Source: Pseudanabaena sp. Salubria-1
GTDB taxonomy: Bacteria > Cyanobacteriota > Cyanobacteriia > Pseudanabaenales > Pseudanabaenaceae
Reading direction: 5' to 3'
Assembly: GCA_023336205.1 (NCBI GenBank)
Contig: JALQCR010000010.1
Span: 1-64,000 of the forward strand
Length of the DNA: 64,000 nt
Below the pieces are notes generated by a model. That model was not told the origin of the DNA. It did not search any database and worked only from the letters and a program-made list of their open reading frames with translations. The position numbers and the translations under genes are program-made. Below are positions 1 through 7,393 of the stretch, in pieces. How positions within the stretch are numbered: position 1 is the stretch's first letter; each line of letters starts with the position of its first letter.

Positions 1-77
1 ATATTTTTTTAATAAAAAAAAAAAAACCCCTCCCCACCCCCCCCCATTGCGGCGCCCCCCCCCCCCCGCGCCCCCCC
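1..77. other. Low-complexity A/C-rich window start, probable assembly artefact
   Basis: The first 77 bases are a run of A followed by long C homopolymers with a few interruptions. Nothing else in the window looks like this, and it holds no gene signal. It most resembles a low-quality contig end. Bases 78-127 are ordinary AT-rich spacer with nothing recognisable. Confidence 0.7.
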
Positions 78-127
78 AACCCACCAAAATTGGCTTTCAT
101 AATTGAGAATTATTGAAGATTTATTTA

Positions 128-160
128 AAAATAAGGGAGTGCAAAGCACTCCCTTATTTT
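128..160. terminator. Hairpin terminator after uppP
   Basis: A perfect 15-bp stem with a 3-base AAA loop lies directly beyond the uppP stop codon. On the minus strand it is followed by a T-rich stretch, as expected of an intrinsic terminator. Confidence 0.85.
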
Positions 161-1003
161 TTATTTGAGCCAGCCTAAGCTCACACCTGTAAGTAATAAA
201 GCTCCAAAAATTAAGCGGTAGCCGACAAATACCCACGTTGTATGGGTTTGAAAGAATTTCAAGAGCCATGCGATCGCTAAATACGAAAAAATCACTGATG
301 AGAATAGCCCGATCACAAGCTGCCCTACACCAACGTCACCAAAACCTTTTTTTATCAAGCTAATTAACTCAACCAGCCCACCAATAGTGATCGCAGGAAT
401 ACCTAGCAAAAAGGAAAATCTAGTTGCGGCAACGCGATCTAACCCTAAAAACAAACCTGCGGTTAAAGTCGAGCCTGAACGCGACACCCCTGGCACAAGT
501 GCCATTGTTTGCGCTACACCCATTAAAATGCCGTCAATTACTCGGACTCTATGAAATTGGCGCTTTTCAGTTTTACCTCGCTGACCCAATATCTCCGCTA
601 GGGCAAGCAAACTTGACATTACTATTGAGGCGATCGCGATCGCGGTCAGACTCCTCAAAGGTGATTTGTCATAGTCTGGAACAAAAATTTTAATTAGTAA
701 GCCGCCAAATAAAATTGGGATTGTTCCGAGGGCGATCGCCACTGCCAACTTAAATTCTTGGGACTTGTAGTTTTGCGATCGGACGGCTTTGATACTGCCT
801 AGCGAAATATTGCTAAGATCTTTCCAGAAATAGCCGACAACTGCGGCAATACTCCCAAGCTGAATTACAGCATCAAATGATAGCCCAGCATCTTTCCACC
901 TAAAAATCGCAGGAACTACCTTTAGATGAGCTGTACTACTAATAGGCAAAAATTCAGTTAATCCTTGCACTATCCCTAAAACAAAAGCTTGCCAGTATTC
1001 CAT
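161..1003 (-). CDS. uppP: Undecaprenyl-diphosphatase UppP (BacA family)
   Basis: Integral membrane phosphatase that recycles undecaprenyl pyrophosphate to the monophosphate carrier used for peptidoglycan and surface glycans. The ~280-residue product has the family signatures: the N-terminal motif GLTEFLPISSTAHL near residue 15 and PGVSRSGSTLTAG near residue 170, both tied to the active site of this family. It has about eight hydrophobic segments. I chose the ATG at 1003; an in-frame TTG three codons upstream would lengthen the protein slightly. Length is normal for the family. It stands alone with its own terminator; the upstream side holds an inverted-repeat element. Confidence 0.95.
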   Translation of the reverse strand: MEYWQAFVLGIVQGLTEFLPISSTAHLKVVPAIFRWKDAGLSFDAVIQLGSIAAVVGYFWKDLSNISLGSIKAVRSQNYKSQEFKLAVAIALGTIPILFGGLLIKIFVPDYDKSPLRSLTAIAIASIVMSSLLALAEILGQRGKTEKRQFHRVRVIDGILMGVAQTMALVPGVSRSGSTLTAGLFLGLDRVAATRFSFLLGIPAITIGGLVELISLIKKGFGDVGVGQLVIGLFSSVIFSYLAIAWLLKFFQTHTTWVFVGYRLIFGALLLTGVSLGWLK

Positions 1004-1051
1004 AAAAATCAAAATTTAGACAAACGACATATATCACGAATTGGCAAAATC

Positions 1052-1192
1052 CTAAAAAGTAGATGCGCGAGTAAAGCTCGCACATCTAAGTACTTGTGCA
1101 AAATAAATTACCCAACCCCGCAAAGTTTCGCCCCTGTGGGGCGAAACTTTGCGGGGTTGGGAATGAGAATTGCTGACACATCTACTTTTTAG
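1052..1192. repeat. Inverted-repeat element with 14-bp ends (MITE-like)
   Basis: The ends CTAAAAAGTAGATG (1052-1065) and its reverse complement (1179-1192) enclose 141 bp containing two inner hairpins, a small one at 1061-1087 and a 51-bp palindrome at 1111-1161. The nested structure resembles a small non-autonomous element or a composite hairpin repeat. No transposase is present and no target duplication is obvious. Confidence 0.6.
1087..1161 (+). repeat. 51-bp palindrome with conserved core, copy 1
   Basis: A perfect palindrome at 1111-1161 has the core TTTCGCCCCTGTGGGG and continues symmetrically. The ~25 bases to its left (TAAGTAC...AATAAATTA) also recur beside a second palindrome at 32940-32990, in opposite orientation. 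The core and flank are shared, but the outer arms differ with the pairing kept. Confidence 0.75.
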
Positions 1193-1260
1193 AGTTCAAC
1201 TTTCAGATTTGCTGTCATAATGAGTACTAAAATCAATTTCTAGTTAATCGGTATAAACAT

Positions 1261-1395
1261 ATGGATTTAAGAGTATTAATAGTATTAGGCCCGATTGTTT
1301 TGGTAGCTGCATGGGCAGCTTTTAACCTTGGAAAAGCTGTAATCAAGGGTGAAGCTTCCCTATTTGGTAAGCAAGGTAACAATCCTTTCCAATAA
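1261..1395 (+). CDS. psbY: Photosystem II protein PsbY
   Basis: A 44-residue reading frame, starting MDLRVLIVLGPIVLVAAWAA, is a single membrane span followed by a short polar tail. The start (M-D-x-R-V followed by a V/L/A/W-rich helix) matches cyanobacterial PsbY, a small peripheral subunit of photosystem II in the thylakoid membrane near cytochrome b559. The length fits; the C-terminal tail (ending GNNPFQ) is a few residues longer than in proteins I remember. It has its own strong terminator at 1406-1458, so it is probably monocistronic. Confidence 0.8.
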   Translation: MDLRVLIVLGPIVLVAAWAAFNLGKAVIKGEASLFGKQGNNPFQ

Positions 1396-1405
1396 TTTCA
1401 GCGTA

Positions 1406-1458
1406 AAACCCAAATATCAAGAGAGGACGCTAAGCGTCCTCTCTTGATATTTGGGTTT
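1406..1458. terminator. Long perfect hairpin after psbY
   Basis: A perfect 25-bp stem closed by a 3-base TAA loop starts 11 bases after the psbY stop codon. It is one of the longest perfect stems in the window and works symmetrically on both strands. Confidence 0.8.
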
Positions 1459-1461
1459 ATT

Positions 1462-1726
1462 GTTAGGTATGTACAGTCATAAGCTTACCGTTCGCTGATT
1501 TTCTTAATGCAAATAAGATTCATTAATTTTCACTTTTTGGTATTACTATTGAGAGTGAATATTAATAAAGGTCATTATTCCTTTAATTTATTTGTAATGC
1601 ATATAAGAAGGTGAAAATCAATAGCTTCGTAAAAAAAAGTTCATAAAGCCTGAGATCCTTATTGTCTCGTCAAATGTTTTGACCTATTTCAAAAATCAGC
1701 GAACCGTAAGCATAAGCATACATAAC
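1462..1726. repeat. Putative inverted-repeat element upstream of gltA
   Basis: Imperfect ends of about 35-40 bp face each other at 1462-1502 and 1691-1726. They share TTCGCTGATTTT and GTTA-GTATG at the outer tip. The 190 bases between are AT-rich and noncoding. It looks like a small non-autonomous mobile element sitting in the gltA upstream region; its right end is ~54 bp from the gltA start, so it may supply or displace promoter sequence. No clear target duplication. Confidence 0.5.
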
Positions 1727-1779
1727 GATAAAATAAGCTAAGAAATAAATAAAACTAATTGTGTAAGGTAGCTTAAGAT

Positions 1780-2916
1780 ATGGCGATCGGAGAATATAAG
1801 CCTGGTTTAGAGGGGGTTCCTGCAACCCAGTCAAATATAAGTTATGTTGATGGTCAAGCAGGTTTGCTGGAATATCGAGGTATCCGCATTGAGGATCTTT
1901 GCAAGCATAGCCATTTCCTTGAAACCAGCTACTTACTAATCTTCGGTGAATTGCCCAAAGCTACGGAACTTCAAGAATTTGAACATGATCTCACCCATAG
2001 AAGAAGAATTAAGTATCGCATTCGCGACATGATTAAGTCCTTTCCTGATAATGCCCATCCCATGGATGCACTCCAAACAAGTGTCGCAGCATTAGGAATG
2101 TTCTATCCTCTGGGGAATTTCCATGATGCAGACTACATTTATCAGGCGACAGTAAGACTGCTAGCAAAAGTACCGACGATGGTGGCAGCTTTTCATATGA
2201 TGCGTCAAGGCAATGATCCCGTGATGCCTCGGGATGATTTGGACTATGCCTCTAATTTCCTATACATGTTAAACGAGAAGGTTCCTGATCCCCTCGCAGC
2301 CTATATTTTTGATGTATGTTTAACTCTTCATGCAGAACATACTGTTAATGCTTCGACCTTTGCGGCTTTGGTAACTGCTTCAACTTTGACTGATCCCTAT
2401 GCGGTAATGACTTCAGCAATCGGTACTCTTGCTGGTCCTTTACATGGCGGCGCTAATGAGCAAGTAATGATGATGCTCGAAGAGATTGGCTCGGTTGATA
2501 ATGTGACTGCTTACCTTGAGCGAAAGATTGAGCGCAAAGAAAAGCTTATGGGCTTTGGGCATCGCATTTATAAAGTCAAAGATCCCCGTGCGATCGTATT
2601 ACAGGACTTAGTGCATAAAATGTTTGATGAGTTTGGTCATGATCCTTACTATGACATTGCTCTAGAACTAGAAAAGCAAGCGTTTGAGAAGCTAGCTAGC
2701 AAGGGGATTCATCCTAATGTGGATTTCTATTCGGGATTGGTTTATAAAAAACTAGGGATCCCTAGTAATTTGTTTACAACTATTTTTGCGATCGCCCGTG
2801 TTCCTGGTTGGCTAGCTCACTGGAAAGAACAGCTTTCCGATAATCGCCTTTTCCGTCCAACTCAAGTTTATACAGGATTACATGATGTAACCTATAAGCC
2901 TATTGGCGATCGCTAG
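1780..2916 (+). CDS. gltA: Citrate synthase
   Basis: Condenses acetyl-CoA with oxaloacetate to citrate, the entry step of the cyanobacterial TCA pathway that feeds 2-oxoglutarate for nitrogen assimilation. The 378-residue protein is a normal short (dimer-type) citrate synthase. Catalytic signatures are visible: LHAEHTVNAS near residue 183, GPLHGGANE near 220, GFGHRIYK near 258 (His of the active site) and NVDFYSG near 314 (catalytic Asp). The ATG start at 1780 gives the conserved N-terminus (GLEGVPATQSNISYVDG). Monocistronic, with a 43-bp hairpin 33 bp downstream. Confidence 0.97.
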   Translation: MAIGEYKPGLEGVPATQSNISYVDGQAGLLEYRGIRIEDLCKHSHFLETSYLLIFGELPKATELQEFEHDLTHRRRIKYRIRDMIKSFPDNAHPMDALQTSVAALGMFYPLGNFHDADYIYQATVRLLAKVPTMVAAFHMMRQGNDPVMPRDDLDYASNFLYMLNEKVPDPLAAYIFDVCLTLHAEHTVNASTFAALVTASTLTDPYAVMTSAIGTLAGPLHGGANEQVMMMLEEIGSVDNVTAYLERKIERKEKLMGFGHRIYKVKDPRAIVLQDLVHKMFDEFGHDPYYDIALELEKQAFEKLASKGIHPNVDFYSGLVYKKLGIPSNLFTTIFAIARVPGWLAHWKEQLSDNRLFRPTQVYTGLHDVTYKPIGDR

Positions 2917-2949
2917 TAGCTACTCTCTTCCCACCAAATAGATAAAACC

Positions 2950-2992
2950 AAGAAATAGCAGTGCGTGGCGAAGCCACGCACTGCTATTTCTT
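2950..2992. terminator. Hairpin terminator after gltA
   Basis: Perfect stem of about 20 bp (AAGAAATAGCAGTGCGTGGC and its complement) around a three-base GAA loop, 33 bases beyond the gltA stop. Confidence 0.85.
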
Positions 2993-3102
2993 GAATGGGA
3001 AAGGAGTTGCTACTAAATATTAAATTTCTTATTATTTAAAAGTTATAAATTACGGCAAAATAGCGGGATTAAATCTATACAACCTATAGCTTTCAATCAA
3101 TC

Positions 3103-4014
3103 ATGAGAAATTACCAACCGAGCAATATTGCTCCATCACAGGGTGTTGCCATATTAGCTGTATCTTCTTTAGTTTCAGGTGTAGCGATCGGCGGAGCAAC
3201 CGCATTTATTGGTAAATTTATTTACTTCATTGTGCTATTTCCATTAGGAATGGGATTTGCTACAGGGAGTGTATTGGGATTTGCCGTTAAAAAAGGGAAA
3301 ATTCGGAATCCGCTGATTGCGATTGGATTGGGGCTTTTGGGCGGGCTTGTCACCTATGGCGCTCTGAAATATGGGCAGTACATAAATTTTCAGCAGGAAC
3401 TGGTAACAGTCATGGAGCGTGAATATGCTGTTACAGATAAGAATCTCGCAAGAGAGCAAATTGACACTATTTTGCAGGAAAAAACTGGTTCTTCAGGGTT
3501 TGTTGGGTTTGTGAAGATAGCAGCACAAGAAGGAATCACTATTAGTAGGAGTGGTAGGGGTGGATTCACAATCAAAGATAATTTTGCTTATTTACTTTGG
3601 TTGATCGAGTTGGGAATTGTCGGCTTCTTAGCTGCTTCTATCCCTTTTGCCGCTGCAAAGGAACCATTCAACGAAGAAGCTAATGATTGGTATGGAGAAA
3701 AAAAATGGGTTGGCAGCACATCTGAAGAATCGAGAGATGAACTTATTCGTCTTTTAAATATGGATGATATGGCAGGAGCTTCTGCTTTATTGTCTAGTCA
3801 GACTGATTTGCCGACTCCTCGTATTGATGTTTATTCGCAATCCTGTGCTGGCGTTCCTTTTAGCGATTCTGTAATTACAGTTAGCCAAGTCTCTACCAAT
3901 GCAAAGAAGCAACAAGAATCAAAAGAGATCTTGACAGGATTAGTTTCGGAATCTCAGCGATCGCAACTTGCTCCTCAGATATCTGCGGCAATTCCTGAAA
4001 CTCCAGAAGTCTAA
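3103..4014 (+). CDS. Hypothetical membrane protein
   Basis: I do not recognise this 303-residue protein. It has two or three glycine-rich hydrophobic stretches at roughly residues 15-62 and 72-90, and another near 162-185. Between them lies a polar region (about 95-150) with a predicted helical, charged start. The C-terminal ~115 residues are soluble and Ser/Thr/Gln-rich with low complexity. The topology suggests an inner- or thylakoid-membrane protein with a soluble tail. It stands alone between the gltA terminator and a convergent terminator shared with pdxH. The gene is clearly coding: long, clean ATG start and HIP1 sites like its neighbours. Confidence 0.8.
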   Translation: MRNYQPSNIAPSQGVAILAVSSLVSGVAIGGATAFIGKFIYFIVLFPLGMGFATGSVLGFAVKKGKIRNPLIAIGLGLLGGLVTYGALKYGQYINFQQELVTVMEREYAVTDKNLAREQIDTILQEKTGSSGFVGFVKIAAQEGITISRSGRGGFTIKDNFAYLLWLIELGIVGFLAASIPFAAAKEPFNEEANDWYGEKKWVGSTSEESRDELIRLLNMDDMAGASALLSSQTDLPTPRIDVYSQSCAGVPFSDSVITVSQVSTNAKKQQESKEILTGLVSESQRSQLAPQISAAIPETPEV

Positions 4015-4029
4015 TTGCTTCTAAAACCC

Positions 4030-4072
4030 CCTTGATATAGTGGCGGCGCTTCGCGCCGCAACTATATCAAGG
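4030..4072. terminator. Convergent hairpin terminator
   Basis: Nearly perfect stem (CCTTGATATAGT outer arm, GGCGGCGC inner arm) with the tip GCGCTTCGCGC. It lies between the + strand membrane protein gene and pdxH on the minus strand, and overlaps the last codons of pdxH, so it probably serves both. Confidence 0.75.
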
Positions 4073-4705
4073 AGATAGCCTTTGAATCTGCCATGATTTA
4101 TCTTCTTGCTGAGCATATAGAAAGCGATCATGCAAGCGGTTAGTACAGCCTTGCCAAAACTCAAAACTATCGGGAACGACCCGATAGCCACCCCAAAAAT
4201 CTGGTAGAGGGATCTCTCCATCCAAAAACTTGTTCTTCATCTGTTCAAATTGCATCAGCAGAAGTTGTTTTGAGGAAATTACTGAACTTTGTTGAGAAGT
4301 CCAAGCTCCTAGCTGGCTACCTCTGGGACGAGAGGTGAAATATTCTAATGATTCGGCAGTAGTTACTTTCTCAGCAGTTCCAGTTATGTGAACTTGCCTT
4401 TGAAGTGGCAACCAAGTAAACAAAATTGAAACTTTTGGATTTGCATTCATCTGAGTCGCTTTACGACTCTCATAATTTGTAAAGAAAACCAATCCATTGG
4501 CATCAAAGTATTTCAGCAATACCGTGCGCATAAATGGCTGACCTTGTGCGGAGACTGTCGATAAGGTCATAGCATTCGGTTCTAGTAACTCGGCGTTACA
4601 GGCTTGCTGAAACCATTTCTCAAATTGCTTGAAGGGATCATCGTGAAGATCTTTGCGTCTAAGCTCTCCTTGCTTGTAATCTTCTCTTAGGGCATGAATA
4701 TCCAT
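4067..4705 (-). CDS. pdxH: Pyridoxamine 5'-phosphate oxidase
   Basis: FMN-dependent oxidase converting pyridoxine or pyridoxamine 5'-phosphate to pyridoxal 5'-phosphate, the last step of B6 salvage. The 212-residue product has the family features: N-terminal DP-F-QF-W segment, the FMN-binding stretch R-TVLLKYFDANGLVFFTNYESRKATQM near residues 61-88, ISILFTW-type motif (KVSILFTWLPLQRQV), and the C-terminal PDFWGGYRVVPDSFEFWQG plus RLHDRFLY and the terminal RLSP. Full length. It lies 8 bp downstream of the cupin gene and is probably co-transcribed with it. Confidence 0.96.
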   Translation of the reverse strand: MDIHALREDYKQGELRRKDLHDDPFKQFEKWFQQACNAELLEPNAMTLSTVSAQGQPFMRTVLLKYFDANGLVFFTNYESRKATQMNANPKVSILFTWLPLQRQVHITGTAEKVTTAESLEYFTSRPRGSQLGAWTSQQSSVISSKQLLLMQFEQMKNKFLDGEIPLPDFWGGYRVVPDSFEFWQGCTNRLHDRFLYAQQEDKSWQIQRLSP

Positions 4706-4713
4706 TTTTTTGA

Positions 4714-5139
4714 CTACTCAATATCGGGATTATAAAGAACTACATTTTCTTGTTCATTGGGATCGTTACGTGAAACGATCGCATGAGCTGCCTCAGTATC
4801 GCTGAGATTATGAGGTTGATGAGGCACACCTGCGGGAATAAACAGGAAATCACCTGCTTCATTAATTACTGACTGTTGTAAACCCTTGCCATAGCGAGTT
4901 TCTACCTTTCCTTTGACCAAATAAATCGCGGTTTCATAGTCGCGGTGAAAATGTGGCTCTGCTGAGCCTCCTGCGGGAATGATCACCAAATTCATCGAAA
5001 TACCCTTTGATCCCGCAGTAGCTCCAGAAATACCAACAAAATAGGGAAGCTTTTGTAAGGTGGAGGTTTCACAATCAGGACGTACTGTGATGATTTGGCT
5101 TGAGGTATCAAGAAATTGTTCGGAATCAGCATTCGTCAT
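4714..5139 (-). CDS. Cupin-domain protein
   Basis: A single-domain cupin of 141 residues. The metal-binding motif 1 is visible as H-x-H-x(3-4)-E (PHFHRDYETAIYLVKG, near residues 82-97), and motif 2 as G-D-x-L-F-IPAGVPHQPHN near residue 115. Such proteins range from dioxygenases and isomerases to ligand-binding proteins; the substrate cannot be told from sequence. It is the first gene of a two-gene unit with pdxH (8-bp gap), which could mean a role near vitamin B6 metabolism, but that is only context. Confidence 0.85.
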   Translation of the reverse strand: MTNADSEQFLDTSSQIITVRPDCETSTLQKLPYFVGISGATAGSKGISMNLVIIPAGGSAEPHFHRDYETAIYLVKGKVETRYGKGLQQSVINEAGDFLFIPAGVPHQPHNLSDTEAAHAIVSRNDPNEQENVVLYNPDIE

Positions 5140-5503
5140 AGCAACTAAAATAAAGAATAAAGTTTGTTGATAACAGCATCGACAGAGTCGCGATCGCTAT
5201 ACCCGTCGATGCTAATTACAGCAATTTCCGATCATCTGAATCGAAATAAATTTTTTGAAAGTGTTGCGATACAACACTTTCAAAAAATTTATTTCGATTC
5301 TGGTTTGAGCGCAAAGCGCTATATGAAACTGCCTTTGTTTTTTTAGAGCCTATGGGGCTAAAAATCTCAAAATCAGGGTTGAGCATGAGAATAGCTTTTG
5401 CTTCACATCATTAATCATATACTCAGCGAAAAAAGTTAAGATGGTAGACTCTAAGTATAGTTTTCGATAATTCTTGTAATAAATAAGGTCACGACATCAA
5501 GTT
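5140..5503. other. Intergenic region between cupin gene and thrS
   Basis: About 360 bases between divergent genes. The one structured feature is the 63-bp hairpin at 5238-5300. The last ~150 bases before thrS presumably carry its promoter; I cannot mark boxes with confidence. I see no tRNA-like structure or T-box (not expected in cyanobacteria). Confidence 0.5.
5238..5300. repeat. 63-bp perfect hairpin in a divergent intergenic region
   Basis: The arms GAATCGAAATAAATTTTTTG... pair perfectly with the complement ending at 5300; the tip is GTTGCGATACAAC. Unlike the other long hairpins of the window, this one sits between divergent genes, not after a gene end, so it is unlikely to be a simple terminator. 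It may be a mobile hairpin repeat or a regulatory structure. Confidence 0.7.
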
Positions 5504-7339
5504 ATGGATGCAGTTGCAGTAAAGCCCAGCGAAAGCAAACCTAGTGATATTAAACCTAGTGATATCCTGCGGCAAGCCGATACCGAAAAACTAGCGCGGA
5601 TTCGCCACACCTGCTCTCATGTGATGGCAATGGCAGTCCAGAAGTTATACCCCGATGCTAAGGTGACTATCGGTCCTGCAACTGAAAATGGCTTTTATTA
5701 CGACTTCGATCGCGCTGAGCATTTTACGCCCAGCGATCTCAAGGCGATCGCAAAGGAAATGAAGCGGATCATCAAGTGGAATCAGCCGCTTGTCCGTCAA
5801 GAGCTGCCTCGCCCTGAGATGCTACAGGAAATTGAAAAACTAAATGAGCCTTACAAAATTGAGCTACTAGCCGCCATTCCTGAAGGGCAAAATATTAGCC
5901 GTTATTTTATCGGCGATCCAGCCAAATTTGAAAAACAACCTTGGTGGGATTTGTGCGCTGGTCCCCATCTAGAAGCTACTGGCGATATTAATCCCGATGC
6001 CTTCGCTTTAGAGAGCATTGCAGGAGCTTATTGGCGTGGTGACGAAAAAAATCCTATGCTTCAGCGTATTTATGGCACAGCTTGGGAAAATCCAGAACAA
6101 CTTCTTGCCTATCACCAAATGCTCGAAGAAGCCAAACGTCGCGATCACCGCACCATCGGTAAAGATCTGCAACTATTCAGCATTCAAGAAGAAGCTGGTG
6201 GCGGTTTGGTTTTCTGGCATCCTCGCGGCGCGATTATCCGCAACACCATCGAAGCATTCTGGAAAGATACTCATGCCCAGAATGGCTATGAGGCAGTGAC
6301 CACTCCTCACATGGCAAACCTCGACCTGTGGAAAATTTCAGGACATAATGACTTCTATCGCGAAAGTATGTTTCAGCCGATGGAAGTGGAGCATCAAGTT
6401 TATCAGCTTAAGCCGATGAACTGTCCGTTCCATGTGTTGATTTACAAAGACACTTTGCATTCCTATAAGGAGTTCCCGATTCGCTATGCTGAGCTTGGTA
6501 CGGTGTATCGCTACGAGCGCTCTGGAACCATGCATGGGCTGATGCGTGTGCGCGGCTTTACGCAAGATGATGCGCATATCTTCTGTACTGAGGCACAAAT
6601 CGAACAGGAAATTATTGGCGTTCTCAATCTTGCGGAATTGATTCTCTCGACCTTTGGTTTTGAGAATTATGAGATCAATCTCTCGACCCGACCCGAAAAA
6701 TATGTTGGCTCTGACGAGATTTGGGAAAAGTCTACTGAGGCGCTGAAGCAAGCTCTCAATCATAAGGGCTGGAACTATGTGGTCGATGAAGGTGGTGGCG
6801 CTTTCTATGGGCCCAAAATTGATATCAAGATCGAAGATGCGATCGGTCGCCGTTGGCAGTGTTCGACGATTCAGCTAGATTTCAATTTGCCCGATCGCTT
6901 CAAGATGGAATATGTCGGTGAAGATGGTGTACGTCATCAACCAATTATGATTCACCGTGCGCTGTTTGGTTCCGTCGAGCGTTTCATCGGCGTACTGATT
7001 GAAAACTATGCTGGTGATTTCCCGCTTTGGTTAGCTCCTGTGCAAGCTAAGTTAATTGCGGTTTCTGACAGTCAAATGGAATATGCTGAGCAAGTTGCCG
7101 CCAAGATGAAAGCCGCAGGTTTGCGAGTACAGCTAGACCATAGCGGCGATCGCATGGCGAAGCAAATCCGCAAAGCTGAGATGGAGAAAGTGCCTGTAAT
7201 GGCAGTAATTGGTGCGAAAGAGGTTGATGCTGGCACTCTCAGCATTCGCAGCCGCAAGCATGGTGAGCTCGGTGCAATCTCTGTGGATGAGGCGATTAGC
7301 AAAATGCAAGCAGCCATAAGCGATCGCACTTGGTTCTAA
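5504..7339 (+). CDS. thrS: Threonyl-tRNA synthetase
   Basis: Charges tRNA-Thr with threonine in the cytosol. The 611-residue protein begins almost directly with the editing domain (RHTCSHVMAMAVQ near residues 33-45, holding the HxxxH site; DLCAGPHLEATG near 150). It therefore lacks the usual N-terminal TGS domain, which I believe is common in cyanobacterial ThrS. The class II catalytic core follows: zinc-ligand region MNCPFHV near residue 305, motif 2 RYERSGTMHGLMRVRGFTQ near 330, and motif 3 region HRALFGSVERFIGVLIE near 484. The anticodon-binding domain occupies the last ~100 residues. A near-perfect 47-bp hairpin follows and is shared with convergent purL. Confidence 0.97.
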   Translation: MDAVAVKPSESKPSDIKPSDILRQADTEKLARIRHTCSHVMAMAVQKLYPDAKVTIGPATENGFYYDFDRAEHFTPSDLKAIAKEMKRIIKWNQPLVRQELPRPEMLQEIEKLNEPYKIELLAAIPEGQNISRYFIGDPAKFEKQPWWDLCAGPHLEATGDINPDAFALESIAGAYWRGDEKNPMLQRIYGTAWENPEQLLAYHQMLEEAKRRDHRTIGKDLQLFSIQEEAGGGLVFWHPRGAIIRNTIEAFWKDTHAQNGYEAVTTPHMANLDLWKISGHNDFYRESMFQPMEVEHQVYQLKPMNCPFHVLIYKDTLHSYKEFPIRYAELGTVYRYERSGTMHGLMRVRGFTQDDAHIFCTEAQIEQEIIGVLNLAELILSTFGFENYEINLSTRPEKYVGSDEIWEKSTEALKQALNHKGWNYVVDEGGGAFYGPKIDIKIEDAIGRRWQCSTIQLDFNLPDRFKMEYVGEDGVRHQPIMIHRALFGSVERFIGVLIENYAGDFPLWLAPVQAKLIAVSDSQMEYAEQVAAKMKAAGLRVQLDHSGDRMAKQIRKAEMEKVPVMAVIGAKEVDAGTLSIRSRKHGELGAISVDEAISKMQAAISDRTWF

Positions 7340-7340
7340 C

Positions 7341-7387
7341 AACATAAAAAGTTAAGCAGCGCTCTGCGCTGCTTAACTTTTTATGTT
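7341..7387. terminator. Convergent terminator of thrS and purL
   Basis: Perfect 22-bp stem (AACATAAAAAGTTAAGCAGC...) closed by the three-base CTC loop in the centre GCGCTCTGCGC, beginning two bases beyond the thrS stop and ending seven bases from the purL stop. A- and T-rich arms make it bidirectional. Confidence 0.9.
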
Positions 7388-7393
7388 GCTTCT

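Noticed and set aside
5164..5346. Short + strand reading frame upstream of thrS
   Set aside because: It runs through the 63-bp perfect hairpin, which accounts for the open frame; no ribosome site and no protein-like pattern.
6338..6763. Minus-strand frame inside thrS
   Set aside because: Opposite-strand shadow of a highly conserved synthetase core; no homology pattern of its own.
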